From: Puccinellia tenuiflora
Lineage: Eukaryota; Streptophyta; Magnoliopsida; Poales; Poaceae
Length of the DNA: 64,000 nt
Reading direction: 5' to 3'
Assembly (NCBI GenBank): GCA_012064385.1
Contig: QRDG01001848.1
Coordinates: 803,563 to 867,562, forward strand
The translations under genes and the position numbers were made by a program. Under the pieces are notes generated by a model, which was not told the DNA's origin, searched no databases, and was given only the letters and a program-made list of their open reading frames with translations. This document shows, piece by piece, positions 11,601 to 25,264 of the stretch. The stretch's first letter is position 1. Each line of letters starts with the position of its first letter.

Positions 11601-14600
11601 CAACAGGTTCATCCTGCTATGTTCCATTTGCCGCACTGGCGCAGTTTACACCTCCAACCACTGCTTCCTGCTATTGTTTTGCTTTGAACAGGGATTAATA
11701 ACTTTCACAAGTCTAAATCTGCAGTGTAAAAGAAAATGGAAAAATATTCAACTGATTGGTGTTTACAAGAACTGAATTATGGCATTCACGTACCACTAGC
11801 TTTATTTACATGAGTGCACAAGGGAAATGGCATTTTATTGAAGTACCACACTAATTTGTTTACATATTTTTTTTTGATAGTACCCCACTAATTTGTTTAC
11901 ATTATCTTTTCAGGAGTTAAAGCTACATATCTCCTTGCAGTTGCTTTCTTGGAGATATTACGTTTTAGCTGCAATGGTGGTGTACTTTCAGCTACCTCTA
12001 CGTTGAATAAATCAAATAGTGTGTTAAGTTGTGTGTTTGAGTATCTGCTTACTCCCAACTTGACACCAGCAGTATCCCAGTGTTTGATGGCAGTTGTGCA
12101 TAGAGCTTTCGAAACAATGTTGTCATGGATGGTATGTTTCATAGTCACAATCTGTTCAGAATACATTCTCATTTGCTCTCGTCATATGCTATGTGCTCTG
12201 TTGTTTTCTGTTGAATCATATTATTCTTCATCTTGTGGCAAGTGTCAACTCAGATCTGCAAGTATCAGAGCTACACAGCTTTCTGTTGCAAAGAATCACA
12301 CATTCTACCCCATTGTTGCAGCCTTGAAAGCTTTGGCCACACACTTACATTTCCTTAAGTCCAGTTGCATGAAATCATATCTAGGATTCTTGTTGAGACA
12401 ACCAAAGTTGTTAGAAAAGATGCACAGATGGCTGTTTTTTTTATCTGGATCCCACAAGGAAATGCCTGATGCATTGGCAGCTAGATGTTTTACTTTTCCT
12501 TTGGGCAGTATGATTGACACATCAAACTTTACTTGCATCTCATGTCCAATAGTGGAAATTTGGTCAAGTTATTGCATCATACATTATGAATTTGATTTGC
12601 ATTTTTTAGTATAATAGAGTTATTCTGCCCTGCATTCATTGACTTCCTGTTGTAGTTATTCTGACGAATTATGTTACTGTTATTTTATTTTGAGAGCAGA
12701 TGATACATTTGTAACTTGTAGCAGTGCACCACATTAATTGTCTTTTATGTTCCCAGGAGGATCGTATATCTGACATAGGTTTACAAGCTGATGTGAGAGA
12801 ATCTGCTCTTTCTGTTCATGCTTGCTTCCTTATAAAGAGCATGTCACAGAGGGATGAACCTGTTCGTGATGTGAGTGTTAAGTTGTTAACTCAGCTAAAG
12901 GAAAAATTTCCACAGGTTAGGTGCTTTGAGTTGTCTTCTAATGAGTTATGTTGTTTTGAAGCATGCTGATGACACTAGAAAACTGAACTTTCAGGTTCTT
13001 TGGAACTCCTCATGCTTGGATTTACTTCTAATATCTGTTCATAACGAGTTGACTTCTGGTCCTGTTAGTGATCCTGCTTGGGTTGCCACTGTACGCTCAC
13101 TATATCAGAAGATTGCCAGGGAGTGGACAACAAGTGCTCTTTCATATGCTCCATGTACCACGCAAGGCCTAATACAGGTTCAGTTGATATAATATTACGT
13201 GGCCTTTTTTCGAGCACCATTGTTCTTAATTTGCATGAAGCCGATGCATGATTTGTTGTTAGGATATGGTCAGTGCCATGTAAATATTAAGGTTGTCGAT
13301 CACTTGTCGGGATAAAGTAGAGGTTTATAGTTGGATAGATCCTTTTTTTCTTTGAGTGAAAACTTCTTCTTTTTACTTCATTAGATATCCTGTTTAGAAT
13401 GCTTTTCAGTTTTCACACTAGTTTGGTAAACTTTTTTTTTGTTCTTTATCATTTAAGTGTGAAGGTTATAGTCATCTTCTCCTGCCGCCTCTTTTATCTA
13501 TTCTTTCTCTCACCTTTTGTATATATTATTATCCTTTGCCCTTTTTTGTTTCGAATCACAGAGTTCGCATACTCAATTTTAGTTTCTCAGTAGTAAAAAA
13601 GTTACATTCTTGCTCGTGAGCACTGACTGCTGGATTTTTTTAGGGCTCAAAATTTCACAGCACTACAATTCTGTGTCAGCCTTTCTTGAATTGTTTATGG
13701 CACAAACTTTGTGCCAGAGGCACCATTATGCTGGCATATAGCGTTCATATCGTTGTTTTGTTTTCCACCCTATGTGTGATATATTCATTGATATTATTTG
13801 TAATTGTATTGTTAGGAAAACTTTTGCAAGCCGAGTGGTGCACAAAGAACACAGCATACAGCAGATGTTGTTTCACTTTTATCCGAGATACGTATTTGTA
13901 CTGGAAAGAATGATTGGACTGGTATCAGGACTGCTAATGTTCCAGCAGTTATGGATTCTGCTGCAGCAGCATCAGGAGCGAGAAAAGATGCACCTGACAT
14001 CACCCTGGAAGTACTGTCAACTGCAGTAGTGAGTGCAACTGCTAAATGTAACCATGCAGGGGAGATTGCTGGCATGAGAAGGCTGTTCAGTACTATGGGC
14101 GGCTTAAACATGGGAGTGTCTCAGTCTGGGCAGGCTCCACAGTCATTTGATGAAGTTTTTCTGTCCAAATTTGTTGGCCTTCTTCAGGACTTCGTTGTTA
14201 CGGCAGAGAAACAACCAATAGATAATTCATTATTCCGTGAAACTTGTTCTCAGGCTACAGCATTACTTCTTGATCATATGGTAATATGTTTGCACCTAGG
14301 TTGTTTGTTATTTCCTCACGTCCTGGCTTTGATTGTATTCTAATGTGTAACACACAGGTATCGGATTCCAGAACAAATCTGGAAGGGTTTTCTCAGCTTA
14401 TACGACTACTATGCTGGTGCCCTGCTTATATTTCTACCCCTGACGCTATGGAAACTGGAATTTATATCTGGACGTGGCTAGTTTCTGCAGCACCTTCTTT
14501 GGGTCCTCTTGTGCTTGCAGAACTTGTTGATGCATGGCTGTGGACAATAGATACAAAACGTGGCTTGTTTGCATCTGATATGAAGTACTGTGGCCCTGAC

Positions 14601-17600
14601 GCAAAATTGAGGCCACATCTCATTCCTGGTGAGCCCGAGGCACCACCAGAAAAGGACCCAGTTGAAGCAATAATTGCCCATAGGCTCTGGCTCGGCTTCT
14701 TTATTGATCGATTTGAGGTTATCACCAAACTTTTTCTTTGTTTATCTTGTGATAGTTTTAACAGTTCTTCTATTTGCCTGCCTAAGATACTTTTAACATT
14801 TATTTTATCTTAAGAGTAATTTATCTGGTGTAGAATTTCTATATCTGACACCACTCAGTGTCAATTTTTTTTTCCAACTGGGCTTCGACCCCCTTGAGAG
14901 CTTTGATGATATACCCCAAGCATCTTAGTATATCCTCCATAGATTAAACCTCAATTTCTCCAGAACTTGGATGATATCGTTTATCCTGAGTTTTTATTTG
15001 AGGTTAACTTACATGCATTTTGTTTGTACAAATTTAGAGTCACCTTGTGATGTTCAATAGGATATGATGAAGATGCATTATTGACCCTTTGCCTAATGTT
15101 TTGCTTGGTTGCTGGTTCACGTGCTTACGTTTTTCTCTTGGTTGTGTCAGGTGGTTCGCCATGATAGCATTGAGCAACTTTTACTTTTAGGCCGTATGTT
15201 GCAAGGGACGATGAAGTCTCCAGCTCATTTTTCTCACCATCCTGCTGCTACTGGCACTTTCTTTACTGCAATGCTCCTTGGTCTGAAGTTTTGCTCTTGC
15301 CAGTCTCAGTTTAACTTGCAAAAATGTATTATGGGGCTTCAGTTGTTAGAGGACAGAGTATACCGGTAATAATCATTTCATTACACAATTTCCTTGTCTT
15401 ACTATATTGCTCTTCATTGTGTTTTAGGATATTTCTGCTGCAATATATCATTTGTTGCTTTCTACATCTTTCAAACATTTTTGGTGCAAGTAATATTTAT
15501 TTGTCATGTTACAAGGAAGATGGCAGCTATTAGGGGAGGGGAAGGGTGGGAAGCAGTGCCTGGTGGGGAGAGATGGTGTAATGAGAGATAGACAGGGAGA
15601 GAGAGAGAGAGAGATTAAGAAAGACTGGATGTCACATATGACCCTCAAGTTGACTAGATCCCACAACGCTTAATATTATTAATTAAGTGAGATTATGAGC
15701 AAACAAGCAAAGATCAAGTCAGGGAGTTGAGAAGATAATTTGTGAGTTCTAGGAGCAAAGTGATACAATTTAGTAAGCTAGAGCTGCAGTGTAGTTTAAT
15801 CATGGTGAAGCAAAACATGAGTTACCAAGTATATGGAAAATCTTGAATTGGAGTGATAGTTTATGGTATCAAAATTTGAATATATTGTTTTAGTACTTCG
15901 GTGGTTTGGTCCCAAGGTGTATAGCACTACTACGAGTACTATACAGTTGCTAAAATTGCTTAGAGTTACATTTGATACATCAACACAAAACGTCTATGAA
16001 GTTCAAATCGTTTTATATGGAACATTAGGTTAGGACATTCCGGGCAGTTGAGTACACTATATGCTTTGTTTACTACATCTTCATTAAACCTGTTTATGTA
16101 ATATACTAAATTTGTTTTTATGCTTCCATTGTTATATATGCAAGTTTTCATCTTCTCTGTTTTCTTTCCCCATTATCTTATGTTGCTAATACAGTTTGCT
16201 CGTCCTGTTTTTTCTTGCAGTGCTGCTTTGGGATGGTTTGCTTATGCACCTGAATATTATGAATCTACAAACAAAAGTTTTGCTCAGAGAGAGGCCCAAT
16301 CTGTTTCAATATTTGTCCACAGTCTGCAAAATGAGCGCGCGACCAGTTCTACCGATTCTGGGAAGTTACAGGGACGTGAAGGCGAACTTAACACAGTATG
16401 ATTTGACCCGCATATTTCTCCCCTTTTCTCTCTCTGCCTTCCCCACCTCAAGAACATAAAATGCATCTCTGAGTTATCTTGTGCTTGTGATATAAAAAGG
16501 GATAACTACGGTTGGCAGGTAGACAAGTCCATAGTATCTTGGGCCTGTTTCATAGTGAAGGTAATGGGATGGAGAGAGGAGAGCTGCTGGGAGGAAGAGA
16601 GGGAGAAGTTTGCCAGGAGGGAAGATGCACCACGGAGACAGCGAGAGATAGAGATGGAGATAGATGGACTCCAGTTTATTCTTTTCTTGCTTAAATCAAA
16701 CTAGATACACTCTACTTATAGGAGTTCCTTACAGATGACGACCAATTGAATATTGAATGTGGAGTAGTAGATAACAACGGATTCTTGAATGTGGCTAAGT
16801 AATAGATAACATAATGCATGGACTTAATTTGCTGCTATGCGTAATGCGTGTTCCTTTTATGGGTGATGTGGCACTCACTTCTATTATCTATCTGAAAAGC
16901 TTAACATTTCTCTCCCTGTTATTTTTCCTTCGGTTGCAGGCGGATCAGATCCACCCAGTATGGGGCTCTGTTGATAACTATGTAACTGCACGGGAAAAGC
17001 GTAAACAATTACTTTTGATGCTTTCTCAGAATGAGGCAGACAGGCTTGAGGTTTGGGCACAACCAATAAACACAAAGTAATTACTACTACTGTGATATTA
17101 TGCTATCTTTTGTTTCTTATTTGTGTTTTTAGTTCAAACTCACATGTATTGCATTTTATATCTGCGCAGGGATACGTCGACATATCGTGGCAAAATTAGC
17201 TCAGATAAATGGATTGATCACTCTAGAACTGCTTTTGCTGTTGATCCTCGAATTGCACTTTCTATGACTTTGAGGTTTCCTACAAACTCAGCATTGCAAT
17301 CCGAAATTACTCAGTTAGTACAGGTACGGTTCTTGCATATAGCTGTTATCTTTTCAGATATAGTTCTGCATTGGGCATCTTCTGTCTTCACATTCAAGTT
17401 CTTTTTCGAAATATCTCCGTTTTCATCTACATTCTAGGCACATTCACAGGAAACATAATATTTATCTCGTGGTGCATTTTCAACTTAATGTTAACTGAAG
17501 ATGTCATCTTCAGTAATTTTATAACCTTAAACGATTCTAAATTAGTCCGGGAACTGGAAGTGTAGTCATGAATGTAGCGGAAATCCATTTCGGGTCATGG

Positions 17601-20600
17601 GTGCAGCTGCACCCACTGCCCAAAAAAACATTTTTCAAATGTCAAAAAATTCCAAAAATAAATCTGGACATTCTTCAACATATTTCATGTTAGCACAAAA
17701 AAACCCGCGGTGAAAAGACATTTTTTGCGACCTGTGCAAAAAAGACAAATCCGGGGCGCTACAAAAGGCTTTTGCACGAGACATGTTTTTGTCTTTTTTG
17801 CACAGGTCACAAAAAATGTCTTTTCACAGCGAAATTTTTTGTGCTAACACAAAAAATGTTGATGCATATCCGAATTTTTTTTTGGAATTTTTTGACACTT
17901 TGAAAAAAAATAAAAAATGTTTTACCCCAGCGGGTGCAGCTGCACCCATGAGCCAAAACGCCGCCTCCTGAATGTAGTCCATTTTAAACAACCATGCAAT
18001 AAGGTTAGTAACTGCCTAACTAGAGTTGGCAATATTTTAAAGGCGTCATTATGATCTGTTCACCCACATACATTTTGTCTTATTAGTGTGTAGTAGGTCA
18101 AATGGATTAGAAATGGTTAGTCGGGATACCCTTGAATGTATAAAGTGTAAAGTGCAAGGATAAGTGTGTGACAATGATATGTTGAATGGAGGTAAATTCT
18201 CATGTCGTGATAAAAGGAAGAACTAGAAGTTATGTCTTATTAATCATGGTACTAATGTAAATGTATTGGTGGTTTGGGTTGTTATAATTTCAATTTCTAT
18301 TGGGTGTGAGATCTGGATGCTGCAATGGCATGGGAAAATCTTATCTGAGGATAAGACAGTTGTACTGTGTGATGCTTGCAAGCTCGGCATTTTCAGCCTT
18401 TTATTTTCTTGCTACTATCTTACCATTGTTTAGATTACTTTCCCTTAACTTTAATCATAGTTATTAAAACAGGACCAGACCGGTTCAACCAGAACCGAAG
18501 TTCTTGTCTGGTTTGCTAGAAAGACCGCCTCTTGATGGGAACCAGTGAGTGGTCTGACCAAGTGCACTCTCCACCATGCAGAAAATAGTATATGCAATCC
18601 ACCGGATTCGAACACACGCCCTAAAGTTTCCTAAGCACACTGCTCATGATACACGTGTCCAGCCGAGCAAACAAATTATGCTGATCTTTTGCGGGAATAA
18701 ATGCACTTAACCCATACTTTCTCTATCATATTAGAAGAAATAATTTTGTTTATATATGTTGTTGAACCGGTGTCTGGACCAGTGAACTGGTAATCAAACA
18801 ACTGAGCCGTCGATCACAGATTTAGTTTCAATAATTAGTACCTTAATAGTGAAACTTTGTAACTAGTGGATGCTCTCACAGTATAAAGCTTGTGCTTCAA
18901 CTTACGTGACCAATAAATGGAGTGTTTAATGTGCTTGATTCTGTATTGAGCATCTTATAATCATTCCAACTTTTCAGTTTCAGTGACAAGGGTGACATAT
19001 GTTGCTGTATCTTATCATTCTTTCGTCTCTGCAGACACACATACTGGAGCTCCGTACAATTCCTGAAGCATTACCTTTTTTCATCACTCCAAAGGCAGTG
19101 GATGAAAATTCTGCACTGTTACAGCAACTTCCACACTGGGCTCCGTGTTCTGTCACACAGGCATTGGAGTTTTTTACCTCTCCTTATAAAGGACACCCCC
19201 GTGTTATGGCATATGTCCTTCGTGTCATGGAGACTTACCCACCTGAGACTGTCACCTTTTTTATGCCACAGTTGGTACAGTCTCTCAGATACGATGATGG
19301 GGTGAGAAATTCTTCTGTGTGTTTACTCTATCTATGAGACCAAGAAAAAGTACTAATCATTCAATCTGCACCTTTTGATTTAAAATTCCTTACAGAATCC
19401 ATCTCACCTTCTTAAAAATAGTCATGTGCTTCTCTCATTTTTTCCTCGCCTTTTATCTTATCAGAAATTAGTTGAAGGATACTTGCTTGGAGCTGCTCGA
19501 AGAAGTAATATATTTGCTCACATCCTAATATGGCATCTGCAGGTGAAATTTATTTTGTCTGCATTTTTGTATTTAAAATTATCAGATCCTGTGTTTCTTC
19601 AAATGAAGATATGGTTTTGTATTTATATTCTCTAATATATTCCTACTGCAAAGTTCTTCTCTGACATGCTTGTTCTTCTGTGAACTTGAAATCGCAGGGG
19701 GAATGTGAGGAAGCTGACAACGAAAAGGAAGTGGGGGCTCCAAAGGTGCAACACCTTTTCATGTTTTTATGCTTGGATAAGGCACCTGAATTTTTTTTAT
19801 GTAGGGCCTATGCTTGTTTACTTTAGACTCGTGCACTTGATCAAATTTAGCTTCCATCATTCTACTGGTGAATAAATCACGGATTGAACAATGAAGTAGT
19901 GCAATGTTATTGTGTATGGAAAGAAATCCATATTACATTCAGACTCACAGTAGGTTTCAACACAAGATTCTATGTCTGTGTGTCAGTTGCCATTTTAATC
20001 TGATACCTTTTTTACTCCCTCCGTCTTTGAATACAACGCCACTATCAAAAATACAATTTGTATCTATACAAGGCCACTATCTCTTCCCAATAAGAATTGA
20101 TTAGAATTTTACCTCGTACAATGGTGCTCATTAATGTGAATGTTGCATGCAACCATAGAGAAAGAGACACCACGTACAACATGTTTAATTAGCACGGAAC
20201 ACAAGAAGTTTTCCACATAATGAATCGTTCTACTTAATAGTTGGCTTTGTTTTCTTGGTATTTAGGAATTAAGATAGTGACCTTGTATATAAAACCGGAG
20301 GGAGTACTAAATATTTGTTTTATTATTTCTTATCTTGTAACTTAGTTGTAGTGATGCGTGCTCTTTTACCAAAGCATTCCAGCTTTTGGTTGTTAACTCA
20401 TGTTGAGAGCTTTAAGGTTGTGTGTGTGATGTTTACATTTCCTTCTTTCTTTCAGACCAGTGCATTCCAATCCTTGCTTCCTGCTGTTAGGGAGAAAATT
20501 GTTGACGGCTTCACTCCGGAAGCTCGGGACATGTTTGAAAGAGAGTTTGATTTTTTTGACAAGGTCACCTCGATTTCTGGTGTTCTTTTCCCTCTTCCCA

Positions 20601-23600
20601 AGGAAGAGCGAAGAGCGGGAATTAAAAGGTAGTTATTGAAAAATTGTTCTTGTGTTTTGTTGAAGAACTAAGAACAACTAATACAATTTTGTTGTTCTCA
20701 TCTGAAATTCTGTTCTCTTGAACTCGTCACTGTGAATTCTTCATGCAGGGAGCTGGAGAAGATTACTATTCCAGGTGATGACCTCTACCTACCTACTGCA
20801 ACAAACAAGTTAGTACGGGGCATACAACTGGACAGCGGTATTCCTCTCCAGTCTGCCGCAAAAGTTCCAATAATGATTACTTTTAACGTGATTGATCGTG
20901 ACGGGAACCCAAATGACCTAAAGCCACAGGCTTGCATTTTTAAGGTAATGTTTGTTGTTGTTGCAGTACAGTCTGAACAAATAATGTCTTTCATTGGTCT
21001 AGCCGACCTGTTGCCCATAAACTTTCCTGCCTCATATGAGAATGGAAAACTGGAAGATTTTCTGCATCGGTGTATTCTTTCCTTCATAGCAAGGATCTGA
21101 TTTTTTTTTTTTGCGTAGATATCTAAATCTTGTCATAAGCAGATGATAAGTGTAATTAAAATAACCAGAGTTTAGGGCTTACTCATAGTTATCACTGTAG
21201 AGAACAACCGGCTGTTGGTGATGGTCTTCTCATATATGATCAGAGGCTCCTGCAGGAACTTTACAGTGTTGTGTTGTGTTGCGGTCTTACATTCTGCTAC
21301 TGATACAAAAGCATACAGCTTGAAGTTAGGAAAAAAGAGTGCTAAATCTATTGATTTACATCAATTGTGGTAGGAACCTTGCTTGACCTGAGGAACATAT
21401 TCACCTCTATAAAATCGGGTGGACAATTTTCGAATTGGGGACATAGAAGTTACAAATGAAAGTTCCCTCACGTTTCAGTCACATTTTGTTCACTGCTGAT
21501 AATCTTCATTGCTAATTTTATTTCATTGTTACCTGAGTACTTCTATCTGCATACCTGTATCTCCCATAAATATTCTCTAGAAAAAGTTGCAATGCCGCCT
21601 CCCCCCACCCCCTACTCATACCACCACACCTATACGTGACATCCTACTGAAACACACGCTTTCTGGATGCAGTTTTATAAAGTTTATTTTTTATGCTTGA
21701 TGGCAGCCTTTTTGTGCTGCTTTCCTGGTTTTGTTAACTAAAAGCTAGATATCAACATAGCCCATTCTCACGTTTATTTTGCTGGCAACAGACTGTAACA
21801 ATTTATCTGACATGTCAGTTAGTAAAATAGACTTCCTTTTACCGTTGCCACAGTATTTTTATCATGCGGACTATGGGTAACATGGTAAATCACCTATATG
21901 TCATTATAATATACACCATGAACCATATATTGTAGCCATTGTGATAAGTGAACAGGAAGTACTTCCATCAAGTGCAAACTAATTCCATCAAGTGCAAACT
22001 AATTACAAGCGAGGTTGAATTCATATTATTTAACTTGTAGTTCAGGACCTTTAACTATCATTTGAACGGTGAAAATGTTGTATGTTTATGACATCTTTTA
22101 GATAATGTTGATCACTGTACCTGCTAATCTTCTAGTGCCCCCCTGTCCTTGGCAGTTGACACAAGCAACTTTCTATGCTATGACAGGTTGGTGATGATTG
22201 TAGACAGGATGTGCTGGCCCTCCAGGTTATTGCCCTATTAAGGGACATATTTGAAGCCGTCGGATTAAACCTGTATCTCTTTCCCTATGGTGTTTTGCCC
22301 ACTGGCCCGGAACGAGGCATAATAGAGGTAAACATGTAAATTGTAACCCCAGTCATTTCATTTTTTGTGTACCTATATGGACTATGGAATCACCAACTGA
22401 TCTTCGACAATCGTGTGACTAAAGCACTAAACGTTTTTTCCTACTCAAAGATTCTGTTAGCTGGACACTAAATACTTCAAATTCTAGTCCTTGATCATAC
22501 ATCCTAGTAACTTGGCATCTTAAAAGAGAACATCCTTGATAGTATGAGCTGCTTTAAATTTACCAGTTAATATTATTATGGGTTTGTTTTTATGTTATAA
22601 TGTATATTAACTTAATAAAAATACAAATATAAAACACATCAGTTCAAATCATATGTTGTTATAGACATTTTACAGTCTTGAAGAATTAGTTTTGGCCATT
22701 AATATTTGTAAAAGTATGGCAAACAAGCAGTGTTCAAAAAATCGGCCGATTCAGCGATTAACAGGCCGATTAATCGCTGATCAGGACCCGACCGTGGCGA
22801 TAAGGGCTAATCGGTGGCGTTAGTCGCTGGTACAGATAAATCGATCTGACAACGAGTAATCGGGCGGACACCGATTAAATGGTCAGGTCAAAAGCCCAAT
22901 ACGTCCGACCTCTCTGCTCCCAGCCGCCCCCCGCTAGTTATCGCTGCCTCCCCGCATGAGTCACCCGGCGACCGTCTGCACGATCCACCCCTGCCCCGCC
23001 GCCACGATTCTCGCCCCCGACGGGAGGATCTAGGCTGCTCCTCCATCTTAAGGCTCCCTGCAATTCTCCTCCTCCCCACCCCCTCTGGAGCGAGCAGGAC
23101 ATCAAGCCCTATTGCGTCCCTAGCTGTTTCGACCACCGCTGCGCGAGGCCTCCAGCAGCCTGACGATCGATGCTCCAGCATGTCATCCCGCCGTCCCCAA
23201 CTCCAACAGGCAGCAGATACAGCAGGCAGTTGTTCCTCCCGCCGCCACCTTCTCCAGCAGCTCCCCCACCGTACCCCTGCTCTAGCTCCTCCTCCCGCCG
23301 GGTCATGTCCCAGCAGCTTCCTGCCTCCTGTGCTCCTAAGCACAGGTCATGCTCCAGCAGCTCCCTTCTTCCGTCCCTTCCTAGCACAGCCACATGTGTC
23401 ATCTCTCTCTCTCCTTATCTGGTTTTATTTTATTCTTTTTTGTTTGTGTTCTTGTACGGCATACGACAGTAGATTCATAGTATGATAACTGAATAATTGA
23501 TGGTTGATTGATGTCCCTAATGTATTTGTGGATGGTTGCTGCCACTGGAGTTGGGGACGACTAGTCCACATTGGTTTTGTGCTATTTTGCAAGTTTAACT

Positions 23601-25264
23601 TGTTGAATATAACATATTATAGTGCCAGGAACCGGACAGACCCAGTGCACGAGGCTCCCACACAAGGTGGACTTAGAAAAAACCTGACCGGTTAATAGTC
23701 GACCGATTAAATCAGTTAATCGTCCGATTTCCGATTAATCACTACTCTTAAGCCGACCGAGCAGTGAACGATTACTGATTTCCTTACCATTGCAAACAAG
23801 TATGATAGAACTCTTAATATATATCACAGTTTTGAGTGAATTCTATTTATCTTAATCTTGTGTCGTTAATCTCTGTATGTTTTAGTGGTCAGAGATAGGA
23901 AACGATGATTGCACCATGTACCGCCACTGAGTCTGTCTCATATATTTGTAAACATCAGTGTAGCATTTTTATGAAACTTTAGCAACGAGTTATGTGAACG
24001 AAGTGTAGTTTTTACGACTAATCAGTGTACATCATTGTACTCCTGTATTTATGTGTATTTATGTGTATTTATGTTTAATTATGGTTTAGATAAGACATTT
24101 GCCTTCATACAGAAAGAGTTATTAACTGTTTTCTCGCTTTCCTGTATGATTTCTATATATTAATCTAAGCATGCTGTAGGTGGTCCCAAATACTCGGAGT
24201 AGAAATCAAATGGGTGAAACAACTGATGGTGGTTTATTAGAGATATTTCAGCAAGATTATGGCCCTGTAGGGTCACCTTCTTTTGAAGCTGCACGCGAAA
24301 TGTTTATGATTAGTAGTGCTGGATATGCTGTTGCCAGCCTGCTTCTTCAACCGAAGGATCGGCATAATGGCAATCTTCTCTTTGATAGGTTTTTACTTAG
24401 GCCCCTATCTTTAATTGACTGAGTAAAGCTGGAATTACCACTTAACCATCACCTTGCTTATGCAGCCACGGGAGACTAGTTCATATTGATTTTGGATTTA
24501 TTTTAGAGATTTCACCTGGGGGTAACATGGGGTTTGAGAGTGCACACTTCAAGCTAAGCCATGAGATGACCCAATTGCTCGATCCATCTGGAACTATGAA
24601 GAGTGACACCTGGAATCAGTTTCTTAGGTACGTATTTTTTTCCACAATTGTAGTGAAATGTAAGATTGACTTTTTAATACATGTGTTTGCAATTATGCAT
24701 AGAGTTGTGTGGGCGGAAAAAGTGGAGAAACTTCATAGATAAAATTATGCTTAGAAAAATTAGGGCGAGAACAAAAGGTGTTGGGAGACTTTTTGCACAT
24801 AAAGTTATGCATACTGTAGCTACCCTTATATTTGTTATTATTACATGTCGAGGGAGAGGGCGACCTGATTGTTCACGTCAAACTTCCTGTGGGTGTCTGG
24901 GAGACAATACTGAACTCTTTACTTAGCATAGTCTGCATGAATCCATGGACTACACTGACCTTCACCTCGCACCGTGTTGTTCTGATTGAAAAATTGTCCA
25001 TTCAGATTGTGCGTCAAAGGATACCTAGCGGGAAGGAGACACATGAATGGCATTATAACTACAGTGCAGTTGATGGCGGACAGTGGACTCCCGTGCTTTA
25101 GCAGGGGAGAACCTATTGCTAATCTTCGGAAGCGGTTTCATCCAGAGATGAATGAGCGCGAGGCGGCTAATTTTATGGTACGCACATGTGTTGATGCCTA
25201 CAACAAATGGACTACCGCAGGGTATGACTTGATTCAGTACCTGCAGCAAGGTATTGAGAAATAG
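5659..25264 (+). CDS. PI4KA: Phosphatidylinositol 4-kinase alpha (type III), 26 coding exons
   Basis: It phosphorylates phosphatidylinositol to PI4P, in plants mainly at the plasma membrane. Exons: 5659-6408, 6556-6900, 6970-7131, 8666-8836, 8961-9122, 9217-9344, 10071-10377, 10884-11052, 11914-12131, 12757-12915, 12995-13177, 13816-14280, 14358-14717, 15151-15365, 16221-16395, 16940-17076, 17170-17323, 19035-19301, 19465-19542, 19698-19745, 20456-20628, 20749-20944, 22187-22327, 24180-24388, 24466-24627, 25006-25264. All introns are GT-AG and the sum is 5793 nt: 1930 aa plus TAG. The start MEALNELCDLVAAHPDLL matches plant homologues; the TTG 18 bases upstream is not used. A long helical solenoid is followed by the lipid-kinase helical domain (about 1421-1550) and the kinase domain: IPLQSAAKVPIMITF, Lys1674 before GDDCRQD (1676-1682), catalytic DRHNGN (1781-1786), DFG (1799-1801). 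It ends DLIQYLQQGIEK, as in the family. Arabidopsis PI4K-alpha-1 is about 2030 aa, so this copy is slightly short in variable regions. No break was found. Confidence 0.95.
7923..7991. repeat. 26-bp direct repeat in PI4KA intron 3
   Basis: A 26-base sequence starting CATGATTCATGATATAG occurs identically at 7923-7948 and 7966-7991, with 17 bases between the copies. It lies in the 1.5-kb third intron and looks like a recent local duplication. Confidence 0.9.
15597..15614. repeat. (GA)n microsatellite in PI4KA intron 14
   Basis: Nine uninterrupted GA units inside a purine-rich intron segment, 232 bases downstream of exon 14. Confidence 0.95.
17578..17968. mobile_element. Mutator-type foldback MITE in PI4KA intron 17
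   Basis: A 391-bp near-palindrome is flanked by the perfect 9-bp duplication TGAATGTAG (17569-17577 and 17969-17977), the length typical of Mutator transposons. Both arms carry CATGGGTGCAGCTGCACCC. They continue inward to paired blocks such as GACCTGTGCAAAAAAGACA facing TGTCTTTTTTGCACAGGTC. RNA through it could fold into a long hairpin. It is non-coding and sits well away from the splice sites. It shares its central CTTTTTTGCACAGG motif with the element at 62354-62765. Confidence 0.9.
18458..18837. mobile_element. Probable inverted-repeat MITE in PI4KA intron 17
   Basis: The left end TAGTTATTAAAACAGGACCAG and the complement of the right end (TAATTATTGAAACTAAAT) are similar, and GAACCGG/CCGGTTC motifs lie on both sides. 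The 380-bp body has no coding potential. No target duplication was established. A segment GGATTCGAAC resembles a tRNA B-box but no tRNA can be folded around it. Confidence 0.45.
20015..20304. mobile_element. Stowaway MITE in PI4KA intron 20
   Basis: Ends CTCCCTCCGTCTTTGAATAC and TATAAAACCGGAGGGAG are inverted and flanked by TA (20013-20014 and 20305-20306). At 290 bp it is longer than the other Stowaway copies here. It is internal to the intron, about 150 bases before exon 21. Confidence 0.85.
21963..22002. repeat. 20-bp tandem duplication in PI4KA intron 22
   Basis: TTCCATCAAGTGCAAACTAA occurs twice in a row without a mismatch. Confidence 0.95.
22729..23792. mobile_element. hAT-like insertion in PI4KA intron 23
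   Basis: A 1064-bp block is flanked by the exact 8-bp duplication CAAACAAG (22721-22728 and 23793-23800; the preceding G also matches). Its left end CAGTGTTCAAAAAATCGG resembles the complement of its right end (CAATGGTAAGGAAATCAG) at 12 of 18 positions, as in hAT transposons. Several CCGATTAATCG-type motifs line both ends. The centre is GC-rich with open frames of 100-150 aa on both strands, none with a transposase domain, so it is non-autonomous and may carry captured host sequence. Confidence 0.7.

Noticed and set aside
16512..16694. Possible extra PI4KA exon between exons 15 and 16
   Set aside because: An AG precedes it, but exon 15 joins exon 16 in phase 0 with continuous family sequence, and the segment is a purine-rich repeat-like stretch.
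18590..18640. tRNA gene or tRNA-derived SINE
   Set aside because: Only a B-box-like GGATTCGAAC motif is seen. No A-box at the right distance and no cloverleaf; it lies in an inverted-repeat element.
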